The notes beneath the pieces were generated by a model. The model worked only from the letters and a program-made list of their open reading frames with translations, was not told the DNA's origin and made no database searches. A stretch of DNA of 64,000 nucleotides from positions 3,074,501 through 3,138,500 of the forward strand of contig NZ_CP049250.1 of the NCBI RefSeq assembly GCF_011046895.1, read 5' to 3'. Positions within the stretch are counted from its first letter, which is position 1. Each line of letters opens with the position of its first letter. Positions 17,330 to 25,767 of the stretch are shown in pieces. Made by a program: the position numbers and the translations under genes. The DNA is from Rhizobium rhizoryzae (GTDB lineage: Bacteria > Pseudomonadota > Alphaproteobacteria > Rhizobiales > Rhizobiaceae).

Positions 17330-18391
17330 TCAGTTCGCTGCGGTTCTGACCGGTTGCTCGGTCTTGTCGACACGCACAACAACGGATAGCCCGGGCTGAA
17401 GATCTTCGACCGCAGGCTGGGCCGCATCCAGTTTCACGCGCACACCGACACGTTGCGCGATCTTGACGAAGTTGCCTGTCGCGTTGTCCGACCTGATGAC
17501 AGCGAATTCGGACGCCGCTGCCGGGGAAAAGCGCTCGATTGTCCCGCGCAGTTCACGATGGCCGAGAGCATCGACGGTGATCTGGACCGGCTGGCCGACC
17601 TGCATGCCCTGCAGCTGGGTTTCCTTGAAATTGGCGATGATCCACACGTCATCCGGCACAATGGCCATCAGTTGAGTACCAGCCGTGACATACTGGCCGA
17701 TGCGCGCGCCGACCTCACCCACGCGTCCGTCCCGCGGTGCATGGATTTCGGTGTTGGCGAGGTCGATCTTCGCAAGTTCCACGGTTGCTTCCGCGCTCGA
17801 GACGGCAGCTTCCAACGAGCCGCGATTGACAACGATCGTTTGCAGCTGTTGACGAGAAACCTCAAGGGCAGCCTCTGCCTGTTGCACGCCAGCCCTCGCC
17901 TTTTCCAGTGCTGCTTCCGCTTGTTCCTGCACACTGGTCGTGCCGACACCACTGCGGCTGAGATTCTGCTGTCGCTCGCTTGCGAGACTTGCCTGCGTCA
18001 GGGCAGCCTTCGCACTGGTCAGGGATGCTTCGCTGGAGGTGATGTTTGCCTTGGCAGAAACTTCCTGCTGGTGGGAATTGTCCAGTGCGGCCTTTTGGCT
18101 GGCCAGAGTTGCCTGCGCCTGCGCCAGCTTTTGCTGATAGATGCGGTCATCGATCCTGGCCAGCACATCGCCTGCCTTGACCTTCTGGTAGTCCTTGATC
18201 GGAACCTCGACCACATAACCGCTGACCTGTGGGCTCAGCGTTGTCACATAGCCGCGCACATAAGCGTTGTCCGTCATCTCCACGCTGCTGGTAAACGGCG
18301 GGAGCCTCCAGGCGTAAAGAACGAGGCCAAGACCAACGAGGCCCACGAGCAGGATAATGAGCGTGACTGGGGAAAATAGTTTCTTCAACAT
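17330..18391 (-). CDS. emrA: EmrA/HlyD-type membrane fusion protein of a multidrug efflux pump
   Basis: 353 aa from ATG at 18391 (MLKKLFSPVTLIILLVGLVG); codons further upstream in frame lie inside emrB. One N-terminal membrane helix (8-27) anchors it. The periplasmic part has the biotinyl-lipoyl motif (VRGYVTTLSPQVSGYVVEVP, IKDYQKVKAGDVLARID), a long Ala/Gln-rich coiled coil (about 90-210) and a second half-lipoyl (IHAPRDGRVGEVGARIGQYV). It links the EmrB transporter to an outer-membrane TolC-like duct not encoded here. Four bases after the emrB stop: an operon marR-emrB-emrA. Confidence 0.9.
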   Translation of the reverse strand: MLKKLFSPVTLIILLVGLVGLGLVLYAWRLPPFTSSVEMTDNAYVRGYVTTLSPQVSGYVVEVPIKDYQKVKAGDVLARIDDRIYQQKLAQAQATLASQKAALDNSHQQEVSAKANITSSEASLTSAKAALTQASLASERQQNLSRSGVGTTSVQEQAEAALEKARAGVQQAEAALEVSRQQLQTIVVNRGSLEAAVSSAEATVELAKIDLANTEIHAPRDGRVGEVGARIGQYVTAGTQLMAIVPDDVWIIANFKETQLQGMQVGQPVQITVDALGHRELRGTIERFSPAAASEFAVIRSDNATGNFVKIAQRVGVRVKLDAAQPAVEDLQPGLSVVVRVDKTEQPVRTAAN

Positions 18392-18395
18392 GTCT

Positions 18396-20123
18396 TTATA
18401 CCTGAGATTGAACTGTTGCCTCTGCCTGGGAGGTTTTCTCGATGCGCCGCACGGCCAATGCCGCTTTCGCGCTATCCCAGGAGAGGTGAATGAGGAGACC
18501 GATGAGTGCGGCCGATGTGGCAATGCCGATCAGCAGGAAGGTGTCGTTGTAAGCGAGGATGTAGGCTTCGCGCGAAACCTGCTGTCCAAGCAGCATCAAA
18601 CCCTCGGCGTTCAGAAGCGTCTTGTCAGTCAACGCCTTAGAATAGCCCGCGGACAGCTGGGCAACTCTCTGTGCAACATCCGGGTCGGTGAGAAGTATGT
18701 TTTCAACCAGCATGCTGGAGTGAAACTTCTCACGTATTGTCACGAAAGTACCGAGCAGACCCGTTGCGATGACCGAACCGCTGATCTGGGTGAACAGAAA
18801 GATCGCGATGAAATTCACCAGATAGGGAGCCCCTTTCTGGATGGCCGAAGCAAAGCCACGCGCCATGACGGGAGGCAGGAACATGGCTGCGCCGAAGGCG
18901 ATCATGGACTGGCTGACATAGAACTGCTCCGGCCTTGTCAGGTTCGTCGACTGGCTGTCCAGGAACGCGCCGATCGCAATCATGGCAAGCGCGATCACGT
19001 GGGCGGTGCCCAGATATTGCCGTGACATCAGGAAGGCGCAGACCGCACCGCCGACAAGCGAGGCAAGAAGGATGTAGCCAAAGAGAACACCCATCTGGTC
19101 GTTCTGGATTCCAAGCTGCTGCAGGAAGCCGACCATGGTGCTGGATTGTTCCGCCGTGACCGCGCGGAAGATGATCAACACGGCCGCCAGATGCAGATTC
19201 TGCCAGGAGAAGATCCAGCGCAGATCGAGCAACGGATTGGTCCGGCGCAGTTCGATCATGGCAAAGACCGTCAGCGTCGCAATGCTGGTCGCCAGCAGGA
19301 TGCCGAGCCATGGGGCCTCAAACCACCAATAGAAGCGACCCAGCGTGAAGAAGACGGCGAAAGAGCCAAGACCGACTGCCAGAAGCATATAGGTGAAGAC
19401 ATCCATGCGTTCGATTGCCTTGACGCGAGGCGGCGCTGTGAGAGGCAGAACGAAAATCAGCGGCAGAGCCAGCAAGGCAAGGCCCAGCTCCATCGTATAG
19501 AGCGTCTGGTAGCCATCAATATCCATCAGGACCGGAGAAATGATCCGCGCAACGGGCGCTGCGAGCAGGGTTCCAGTCAGGGCAATGCTGAGGCCGACTG
19601 TCAGCTTCTTCTGCACAGGGAATGCTTCCAGAATGTAGAGAAAGCCGAGAGACGACAGCGGAGCAGCCGCCATACCGCTGACAAACCGGACGACGAGCGC
19701 CGAATGGAAGTCAGTCACGAAAAGATTGAGGCAGGAGGCCAGAACAAAGGCGGCGATGCTCAGTTCGGCAAAGGGACGCAGACCGTACTGCACACGGATC
19801 TTGAAGAGCGCGAGCGAAAGGCTGGCATAGGGCGCCATGTATGCCGCAGACAGGGCGGCAACTTCCGCAATTGTTGCCGAGAAGGTTCCCTGCAACTGAT
19901 AGATATTGGCGGTAACAATGTTCATACCCAGACCCTGGGTCAGGAACATTAGAAGCCCAGAAAAGATATAGGCAAGCGTCAACCATACCGGTCGCTCTTC
20001 AACCGGCACAGGCTGGCGCGGACGAAAGGTGGAAGACAGAAAGCCAACCGGCGTCGGCGAGGGTTCGCTGACGGGTTCGGGCGTGTCCGCCTGACGTTCC
20101 ATCGTTGCACTGACACTGCTCAT
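18396..20123 (-). CDS. emrB: EmrB-like MFS multidrug transporter (DHA2, 14 TM)
   Basis: 575 aa with 13-14 hydrophobic helices, fitting the 14-TM DHA2 drug:H+ antiporters that work with HlyD-type partners. An N-terminal cytoplasmic Pro/Glu-rich segment (1-45) precedes helix 1. MGSAAP-type transport motifs are visible as RFVSGMAAAPLSSLGF and later FGAAMFLPPVMARGF. The ATG is preceded by GAGGAG and overlaps the marR stop by 4 bases. Substrates cannot be predicted. Translationally coupled to its regulator and partner. Confidence 0.9.
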   Translation of the reverse strand: MSSVSATMERQADTPEPVSEPSPTPVGFLSSTFRPRQPVPVEERPVWLTLAYIFSGLLMFLTQGLGMNIVTANIYQLQGTFSATIAEVAALSAAYMAPYASLSLALFKIRVQYGLRPFAELSIAAFVLASCLNLFVTDFHSALVVRFVSGMAAAPLSSLGFLYILEAFPVQKKLTVGLSIALTGTLLAAPVARIISPVLMDIDGYQTLYTMELGLALLALPLIFVLPLTAPPRVKAIERMDVFTYMLLAVGLGSFAVFFTLGRFYWWFEAPWLGILLATSIATLTVFAMIELRRTNPLLDLRWIFSWQNLHLAAVLIIFRAVTAEQSSTMVGFLQQLGIQNDQMGVLFGYILLASLVGGAVCAFLMSRQYLGTAHVIALAMIAIGAFLDSQSTNLTRPEQFYVSQSMIAFGAAMFLPPVMARGFASAIQKGAPYLVNFIAIFLFTQISGSVIATGLLGTFVTIREKFHSSMLVENILLTDPDVAQRVAQLSAGYSKALTDKTLLNAEGLMLLGQQVSREAYILAYNDTFLLIGIATSAALIGLLIHLSWDSAKAALAVRRIEKTSQAEATVQSQV

Positions 20124-20575
20124 AAACGCTGCTCCTCGGCGCTCGAAACGGCAAGGTTCCGGTTGAGTTGCAAGAGAACGCGCAGAGTGACTTCCAGATC
20201 CTCAGGCGAAATGTTTTCCACAAGCCGTGCCCTCAGATCGCGCGCCAGGGTCTGAACCGCACGTCCGGCAATCTCTCCTTCCGCGGTTACATGGATCTCT
20301 TTGACTCGTCGGTCACCCTCACCAGCGCGTCGTTCGATCAGGTTCTGCTTCTCCATGCCGTCAAGCACGCGAACCAGTGTTGGCGTCTCGATTTCGAGTT
20401 CCTGCGCCAGATCCTTTTGCGAAAGATGACCCCGTCGGCTCAGCGCAAAAAGCGCTCTCGCCCGCGTCAATGTCAGGCCCGTCTCGCGCGTTCGCATGTC
20501 GAACATCGCACGCAGCCGCCTGTTGAAGGCCGACATCTCGTCGAACAACCGCTCATTGATCGTGTGACGCGACAT
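20120..20575 (-). CDS. MarR family transcriptional regulator
   Basis: 151 aa winged-helix repressor family. N-terminal helices (INERLFDEMSAFNRRLRAMF), then wHTH (about 45-105: LTLTRARALFALSRRGHLSQ, DLAQELEIETPTLVRVLDGM, with the wing RAGEGDRRVKEIHVTAEG). It is the first gene before emrB-emrA with a 4-base overlap, so it probably autoregulates and represses the pump until an inducer (phenolic or other drug-like ligand) binds. A palindrome 20 bases upstream of the start is the likely operator. Confidence 0.92.
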   Translation of the reverse strand: MSRHTINERLFDEMSAFNRRLRAMFDMRTRETGLTLTRARALFALSRRGHLSQKDLAQELEIETPTLVRVLDGMEKQNLIERRAGEGDRRVKEIHVTAEGEIAGRAVQTLARDLRARLVENISPEDLEVTLRVLLQLNRNLAVSSAEEQRL

Positions 20576-20595
20576 TGTTATTGATCCCTGATGAT

Positions 20596-20620
20596 TAGGT
20601 TACTAATAATTTATAGCCTA
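20596..20620. promoter_or_regulatory. Candidate MarR operator
   Basis: 25-base imperfect palindrome with outer arms TAGG/CCTA and AT-rich inner arms (GGTTACTAAT / ATTTATAGCC), centred on base 20608. It lies 21-45 bases before the marR start codon, where a MarR dimer would block its own operon. Confidence 0.55.
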
Positions 20621-20765
20621 CGTATGTCAGAGCATAATGATATTCAATAATTCATGTCAGGACGCAGCTATGCAAATTTGACAGACATCAAAGACGTCCC
20701 ATGCGCGCGTTCACCAAGTTTTGCAAAAGATGCAACCGGCATCTGCACCGGGGAAAAGAGATCTC

Positions 20766-20771
20766 TATAAT
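20766..20771 (+). promoter_or_regulatory. Candidate -10 box of dnaB
   Basis: TATAAT is a perfect -10; the region 17 bases upstream (CTGCAC) is a poor -35. Would start a leader of about 180 bases before dnaB. Confidence 0.4.
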
Positions 20772-20956
20772 GCGGGCTCCGCGACCTGATTCGGGGAAAA
20801 GCACAGTCAACGGATAACTCGCATCACTCACGCTTTTCCGTCATTCGGCGGTTGAGGGCTGTGAATCGATGTGAGTTATGCGCTGGCGTCTGTTATCTCC
20901 CTCCGGGACAGGTAAAGTGGCAGCATACCGAACATGATCATGATTGGATCGAAACG

Positions 20957-22453
20957 ATGAACGAAGCCGCGCGCAAACTTGCGCCCGCTCTCTCTAACGA
21001 GCCTCACTACCGCGAAGCCCCAAGCAATCTTGAGGCAGAACAGGCTCTGCTGGGCGCGATCCTGGTCAATAATGACGCCTATTATCGCGTTTCCGACTTT
21101 TTGAAGCCGGGTCATTTCCATGAACCGCTGCACCGGAAGATTTTCGAGGTTGCAGGCGACATCATACGCATGGGCAAGATCGCCCATCCGGTGACGATCA
21201 AGACCTTTCTTCCCGCCGAAACCAAGGTCGGCGATCTGACGCTGGCACAATATCTCGGTCGTCTGGCCGGGGAAGCCGTCACCATCATCAACGCGGAAGA
21301 CTATGGCCGCGCGATCTACGATCTGGCTCTGCGTCGCGCGCTGATCACCATCGGCGAGGACATGGTGAACATCGCCTATGACGCGCCGCTCGACATGCCG
21401 CCGCAGACGCAGATCGAGGATACCGAGCGTCGCCTGTTCGAGCTTGCGGAAACGGGTCGCTACGATGGCGGATTCCAGACCTTTTCCGATGCCGTGGCCC
21501 AGGCCATCGACATGGCTGGCACCGCGTTCGAGCGCGATGGCCACTTGTCCGGCATCTCAACCGGTATCATGTCGCTGGATGCGAAGATGGGCGGGCTGCA
21601 AAGGTCTGACTTGATCGTTCTCGCCGGACGCCCCGGCATGGGTAAAACCTCTCTGGCCACGAATATTGCCTACAATATTGCGGCAGCCTATGAGCCGGAA
21701 GTGCTTCCCGATGGCTCTTTCAAAGCCAAGAATGGCGGCGTTGTGGGCTTCTATTCGCTTGAAATGTCCTCCGAACAGCTGGCCACGCGTATCATCTCCG
21801 AACAGACCGAGGTTTCCTCCTCGAAGATTCGTCGTGGTGACATCACCGAGGCGGATTTCGAAAAGCTGGTTGCCTGCAGCCAGATGATGCAGAAGGTGCC
21901 GCTGTTCATCGACCAGACCGGTGGTATTTCCATCGCGCAGCTTTCCGCTCGCGCCCGACGCCTGAAGCGCCAGCGTGGACTTGATGTTCTGGTGGTGGAC
22001 TATATCCAGCTGATGACCGGCTCCGGCAAATCCGGCGAAAACCGCGTGCAGGAAGTGACGCAGATTACGACCGGCCTGAAAGCGCTCGGCAAGGAACTGA
22101 ATGTGCCGATCATTGCGCTTTCGCAGCTCTCGCGTCAGGTGGAAAGCCGCGAAGACAAACGTCCGCAGCTTTCAGACCTCCGTGAATCCGGCTCGATCGA
22201 GCAGGATGCCGACGTGGTTCTCTTCGTATTCCGCGAAGAATACTATGTGAAGAACATGGAGCCACGCGACATCAGCGACCCTAAATACCCTGAGTGGGAA
22301 CAACAGATGGAGAAAGTGAAGGGCACGGCCGACGTGATCATTGCCAAGCAGCGTCACGGACCGACCGGCACGGTCAAGCTCGCCTTCCAGTCCGAGTTCA
22401 CGCGCTTTGCTGATCTGGCTGACCCGAGTTTCATCCAGTACGAAGAACATTGA
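20957..22453 (+). CDS. dnaB: Replicative DNA helicase DnaB
   Basis: 498 aa from ATG at 20957 (MNEAARKLAPALSNEPHYRE). The upstream 35 codons in frame do not resemble DnaB and I exclude them. Hexameric 5'-3' helicase at the replication fork. N-terminal DnaG-interaction domain (PSNLEAEQALLGAILVNNDA), linker helix, RecA-like domain with Walker A AGRPGMGKTSLA, Walker B VVDYIQLM, and FSLEMS-type segment GFYSLEMSSEQLATR; arginine finger region IIAKQRHGPTGTVKLAF. No intein is inserted at the Walker A or at other usual sites. Followed by a strong terminator. Confidence 0.97.
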   Translation: MNEAARKLAPALSNEPHYREAPSNLEAEQALLGAILVNNDAYYRVSDFLKPGHFHEPLHRKIFEVAGDIIRMGKIAHPVTIKTFLPAETKVGDLTLAQYLGRLAGEAVTIINAEDYGRAIYDLALRRALITIGEDMVNIAYDAPLDMPPQTQIEDTERRLFELAETGRYDGGFQTFSDAVAQAIDMAGTAFERDGHLSGISTGIMSLDAKMGGLQRSDLIVLAGRPGMGKTSLATNIAYNIAAAYEPEVLPDGSFKAKNGGVVGFYSLEMSSEQLATRIISEQTEVSSSKIRRGDITEADFEKLVACSQMMQKVPLFIDQTGGISIAQLSARARRLKRQRGLDVLVVDYIQLMTGSGKSGENRVQEVTQITTGLKALGKELNVPIIALSQLSRQVESREDKRPQLSDLRESGSIEQDADVVLFVFREEYYVKNMEPRDISDPKYPEWEQQMEKVKGTADVIIAKQRHGPTGTVKLAFQSEFTRFADLADPSFIQYEEH

Positions 22454-22467
22454 TGCTCGAGGATGAG

Positions 22468-22493
22468 CGCCCCGATCAGCATCGGGGCGTTTT
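22468..22493 (+). terminator. Intrinsic terminator of dnaB
   Basis: Perfect 9-bp stem CGCCCCGAT/ATCGGGGCG with loop CAGC followed by TTTT, 15 bases after the stop. It separates dnaB from the convergent azlD. Confidence 0.9.
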
Positions 22494-22495
22494 CG

Positions 22496-22798
22496 CTATA
22501 GACCGACGGCTCTCAGACCGGCAACGGTCAAGACGCCTGCACCTGCGGCTGGAAGAAACGGCAGGCGGAGAGCTGCAAGGGCGGTGACACCGCAGGCAAC
22601 GGATTCCGCGATGCCGGTTGCCAAGGCTGTTGGCGCAACCAATGCCATCAAGACAGCGGGCGGAACCGTTTTCAGCGCTTTTTCAGTTCGGGTTGAAAGG
22701 CTCATCCGGCCTATCAGAAACGCGCCGAACAAGCGGGTGAAAACAGTCGCCAGCATCATGGCGAGTATGGCGGCAAGGGTCGATGGCTCGAGCGTCAT
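22496..22798 (-). CDS. azlD: AzlD family branched-chain amino acid export subunit
   Basis: 100 aa, three to four membrane helices (TLAAILAMMLATVFTRLF, VPPAVLMALVAPTALATG, VTALAALRLPFLPAAGAG). The short partner of AzlC in two-component exporters for branched-chain amino acids (and analogues) across the inner membrane. Its ATG overlaps the azlC stop by 4 bases, a coupling typical of the azlCD pair. Confidence 0.88.
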   Translation of the reverse strand: MTLEPSTLAAILAMMLATVFTRLFGAFLIGRMSLSTRTEKALKTVPPAVLMALVAPTALATGIAESVACGVTALAALRLPFLPAAGAGVLTVAGLRAVGL

Positions 22799-23496
22799 GC
22801 CCGCACCTCCGCCCTGCGATCCGGCATGAGCGCCGCTGCCAATCCGGCCAATGCACCGGCGGCGATATACCAGGCACCCGGAACAAGCGTGTGAACGACA
22901 AGCGAGGCCGAGGCGCTGGCAAGGAGCACCAGCCCCGTCTGCCGACCCTTCCAGAAGCCCATCAGCAGCACGATGAAAACGGCAGGGAATGCGAAGTCCA
23001 GGCCATAGACGGCAAGATCTCCCAGAAGTGTGCCAAACAGGGCGCCACTGAGACTTGCCATGATCCAGCCCAGATAGAAGGGCAGCGCGAGACCAAGATA
23101 GAAGGCTGGCGTCAAAGCCTGCCTGTTGGCACGCGCTTCCGCCAGTGCCCAGTTTTCATCCGCCATCACCAGCAAGGCCGGTATTTTTTGCCAGATCCTG
23201 AAAAGTCCGAGGCTCCGCGCGAAGGATGCGCCCATGAGGATATGGCGCAGATTGACCAGAAGCGCGGCAAGGCCAAGCGCGCTCCAGGACGCCGGATGCT
23301 GCCACAGATCCATCGCGACGAATTGCGAACCGCCTGCGAAAACGAGTGCGCTCATCAAGGTCGTTTCGAGCGGAGAGAGCCCGTTGCCGCTTGCGACCGT
23401 GCCGAATACGAAGCCGATCGGCAGGGCAGCCAGCACAAGAGGGAGAATTGATTTGATGCCTGCAGAAAACTCTGCCCGGCGCGATTGATGATGCAT
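22795..23496 (-). CDS. azlC: AzlC family branched-chain amino acid permease
   Basis: 233 aa from ATG at 23496 (MHHQSRRAEFSAGIKSILPL); an ATG four codons upstream at 23508 is possible but would place GGAGG, the likely ribosome-binding site, inside the coding region. Six or more helices; AzlC motifs ALPIGFVFGTVASGNGLSPL, LVFAGGSQFVAMDLW, NLRHILMGASFARSL and the Asp/Glu-containing VMADENWALAE. The ribosome-binding GGAGGC can pair with GCCTC 14 bases upstream. Lies 65 bases after the AraC gene stop, which is probably its activator. Confidence 0.9.
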   Translation of the reverse strand: MHHQSRRAEFSAGIKSILPLVLAALPIGFVFGTVASGNGLSPLETTLMSALVFAGGSQFVAMDLWQHPASWSALGLAALLVNLRHILMGASFARSLGLFRIWQKIPALLVMADENWALAEARANRQALTPAFYLGLALPFYLGWIMASLSGALFGTLLGDLAVYGLDFAFPAVFIVLLMGFWKGRQTGLVLLASASASLVVHTLVPGAWYIAAGALAGLAAALMPDRRAEVRA

Positions 23497-23541
23497 CGAT
23501 GCCTCCATTCGAAAGAGGCTTTAGCCATCACGTATCAATCG

Positions 23542-23559
23542 GTCTTGAACGAAAGTGAT
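23542..23559. promoter_or_regulatory. Shared 18-bp motif upstream of azlC (copy A)
   Basis: GTCTTGAACGAAAGTGAT; 17 of 18 bases match the copy at 24450-24467. It lies about 45-65 bases before azlC in the gap after the araC gene and has the same orientation relative to the downstream gene as copy B. A good candidate for the AraC-family regulator's binding site. Confidence 0.55.
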
Positions 23560-23561
23560 GT

Positions 23562-24419
23562 TCAACCGGCCCTGAAGACAGCTGGGGTGAGGCCTGTGCG
23601 GGCTTTGAAGTGACGGGTCAGGTGCGCCTGGTCGGCAAATCCACAGGCAAGGGCCGTATCCGACGGGGTTGCTCCCTCTCGCAGCAAATGACGCGCATGC
23701 CGGATCCGGAGATCGGTCTGATAGGCATGCGGTGTAATGAAGTACTGCTTGCGGAAGGCGCGGATCATATGGGCGCGGCTGAGGCCGGCAATGCGGGCCA
23801 AGACTTCAAGCCCGATATCCTGATCGAAATTCTGGGCGATGTAGTCTCGCACCCGGCGCATGGCGACGGGTTCACTGTAATCCGGCAGATGGATGATGAC
23901 GCTGCCATGTCTCTTGAACATGTTGGCGAGCACCCCATACATGCCCTGCTCTCCGGCAAGCCCTGTCTCTTCTTCCACGGCGCGATGAGCGCGATTGAAG
24001 GCTGCAGCCAGTGGCGCATCTGTCAGCAACTGCCGGGAGAAACTAGGAGATCCGTGAAAGGCACGCCCTGTCATATCCTCTATGATATCGACCAGAAGCG
24101 CCGTATCCGGGTAGATCATCCGGTAGCGGTAGCCCTCCGGTCCGCCTGGCTGGCCGTCATGAATCTCGCCGGGATTGATGAGGTACAAGGCGCCCGGACC
24201 CGTTGCTTCCCGCTCTCCCCGAATCTTGGCGACCTGACACCCGTTTTCTATGGCACCGATCGAAAACGTATCATGCGAGTGCGGAGAAAATTCATGCGTG
24301 ATGAAGGAGGCGGTCAGGCATTCCATGTCACGAAAGTGCCTTGCCCGCCAGAAGCGTGTTCTTTCCGTTCCCGATACGGGCGTTGCCTCGGCGGCTTGCT
24401 GCTGCGAAACATTGTGCAT
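23562..24419 (-). CDS. AraC family transcriptional regulator
   Basis: 285 aa. N-terminal cupin-type ligand domain (about 30-130: FITHEFSPHSHDTFSIGAIE, YLINPGEIHDGQPGG) and C-terminal double helix-turn-helix (about 185-285: IGLEVLARIAGLSRAHMIRA, LREGATPSDTALACGFADQAHLTRHFKARTG in parts). Such regulators upstream of azlCD usually control that exporter in response to an amino acid or analogue; substrate unknown. Divergent from alr, which starts 81 bases away, so it could also affect alr. Confidence 0.92.
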   Translation of the reverse strand: MHNVSQQQAAEATPVSGTERTRFWRARHFRDMECLTASFITHEFSPHSHDTFSIGAIENGCQVAKIRGEREATGPGALYLINPGEIHDGQPGGPEGYRYRMIYPDTALLVDIIEDMTGRAFHGSPSFSRQLLTDAPLAAAFNRAHRAVEEETGLAGEQGMYGVLANMFKRHGSVIIHLPDYSEPVAMRRVRDYIAQNFDQDIGLEVLARIAGLSRAHMIRAFRKQYFITPHAYQTDLRIRHARHLLREGATPSDTALACGFADQAHLTRHFKARTGLTPAVFRAG

Positions 24420-24449
24420 GACTGCAGAATAGACGTGTTCGTTATGATC

Positions 24450-24467
24450 GTCTTGAACAAAAGTGAT
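24450..24467. promoter_or_regulatory. Shared 18-bp motif upstream of araC (copy B)
   Basis: GTCTTGAACAAAAGTGAT, 31-48 bases upstream of the araC start and 33-50 bases upstream of alr. Near-identical to copy A. Suggests autoregulation by the AraC protein and possible control of the divergent alr. Confidence 0.55.
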
Positions 24468-24500
24468 AGGGTCCGCAGGACGTAGCAGAAGGATCCAAGA

Positions 24501-25667
24501 ATGCCCGACACCGAGCCGCTGATCGAAGAAGCCGATCCGTTTGACATTGCGCCGGTGCGCCTGACCGTCGACCTGACGGCTTTGGCCGAGAACTGGGTCG
24601 AGCTTTCCAAACGCTCCGGTCGCGCAAGAACCGGCGCCGTGGTGAAGGCCGATGCCTACGGTCTCGGCATCGAAGACTGCGGTCTGACACTCTACGAAGC
24701 CGGAGCGCGGGACTTCTTCGTGGCCGCCGCTTCCGAAGGCGCAACACTTCGTGCCTATGCGCCCGATGCCAGGATCTTCGTTTTATCAGGGATCTGGCCC
24801 GGACAGGAGCGCCTGTTTCTGGAGAACGACCTGGTGCCCGTTCTCGCCTCTGAAGAGCAGATGACGCATTGGATGTCGGTGATTGCCGAGGTGGGCGCCT
24901 ATCCCTGCGCGGTGCAGGTAGATACCGGCTTCAACCGGCTCGGGCTTTCCTTTGACGACGCGATGGCCCTGGCGCAGGATGTTTCTCGCCCGACGAGTTT
25001 CGATCCGGTCCTCGTGCTATCTCACCTGCACACAGCCGATGCCGCCGATGCGGAGACGACACGCAACCAGCTTGATCTTTTCCAGCAGGTTAGCGCTGCT
25101 TTCGAAGGTGTTGAATCAAGCCTCTCGGCGTCGGCCGGAATTTTCCTCGGACCACGTTACCACTTCGATCTCACGCGACCCGGAATAGCACTTTACGGAG
25201 GCAAGGCCTCGCTGGCGATGGACCGACCTCTAAGGACCGTGGCGACGGCGGAGGCCCGCATTGTGCAGATCCGGGATGCAAAAGCAGGCGAGACAGTGAG
25301 CTATGGCGGTACGCACCGGCTTCTTCGTGACAGCCGGCTTGCTGTTGCTTCCGTTGGATATGCAGACGGCTATATGCGTTCGCTATCAGGCTCAGGCGTT
25401 CCCTTGCGCAACGGAACAGCAGGCGGTGCTGCCGCCGCGTTTGACGGGTACAAGTTGCCGGTCCTTGGGCGTATCACGATGGATCTGACGGTCTTCGATG
25501 CGACGGATCTACCCAGCGGAGCTCTGCGAACCGGCGATTATGTCGAACTTGTCGGGCCGAACATGCCACTGGATGACGTTGCAGAAGCAGGCGGCACCAT
25601 TGGCTACGAACTCCTGACAGGTTTCGGCCTGCGCTATGAGCGTCGATACACCGGCGACGAAGTCTGA
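24501..25667 (+). CDS. alr: Alanine racemase
   Basis: 388 aa, fold-type III PLP enzyme that makes D-alanine for peptidoglycan. PLP lysine K49 in GAVVKADAYGLG; VDTGFNRLGLS and HLHTADA in the barrel; catalytic Tyr in the C-terminal beta domain (ETVSYGGTHRLLRDSRLAV, VGYADGYMRSLSG) and the LGRITMDLTVFDATDLP motif. AGAAGGATC precedes ATG. The genome may have another (catabolic) racemase elsewhere; the sequence cannot tell which is biosynthetic. Followed 100 bases later by radA on the same strand. Confidence 0.95.
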   Translation: MPDTEPLIEEADPFDIAPVRLTVDLTALAENWVELSKRSGRARTGAVVKADAYGLGIEDCGLTLYEAGARDFFVAAASEGATLRAYAPDARIFVLSGIWPGQERLFLENDLVPVLASEEQMTHWMSVIAEVGAYPCAVQVDTGFNRLGLSFDDAMALAQDVSRPTSFDPVLVLSHLHTADAADAETTRNQLDLFQQVSAAFEGVESSLSASAGIFLGPRYHFDLTRPGIALYGGKASLAMDRPLRTVATAEARIVQIRDAKAGETVSYGGTHRLLRDSRLAVASVGYADGYMRSLSGSGVPLRNGTAGGAAAAFDGYKLPVLGRITMDLTVFDATDLPSGALRTGDYVELVGPNMPLDDVAEAGGTIGYELLTGFGLRYERRYTGDEV

Positions 25668-25767
25668 GTTGTCCGATCCTCTTGCAAACTTGTTGCCAAG
25701 AGGATACGAGAACAAAACATGATCAAAATGGGCCGTGAATTCCGAGGCCTTCAAGCATTGGATAGTC

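Larger units (their letters stand above)
20576..20956. other. 381-base divergent regulatory region between marR and dnaB
   Basis: Holds the MarR operator candidate (20596-20620), a TATAAT box oriented towards dnaB (20766), two copies of CGGGGAAAAG (20749 and 20792) flanking it, and an inverted repeat ATAACTCGCATC / GATGTGAGTTAT (20814-20825 and 20868-20879, one mismatch) in the presumed dnaB leader. I see no gene in it. Confidence 0.6.

Noticed and set aside
20852..20956. N-terminal 35-residue extension of DnaB
   Set aside because: Cys-rich extension without family similarity; the canonical start at 20957 gives the expected length.
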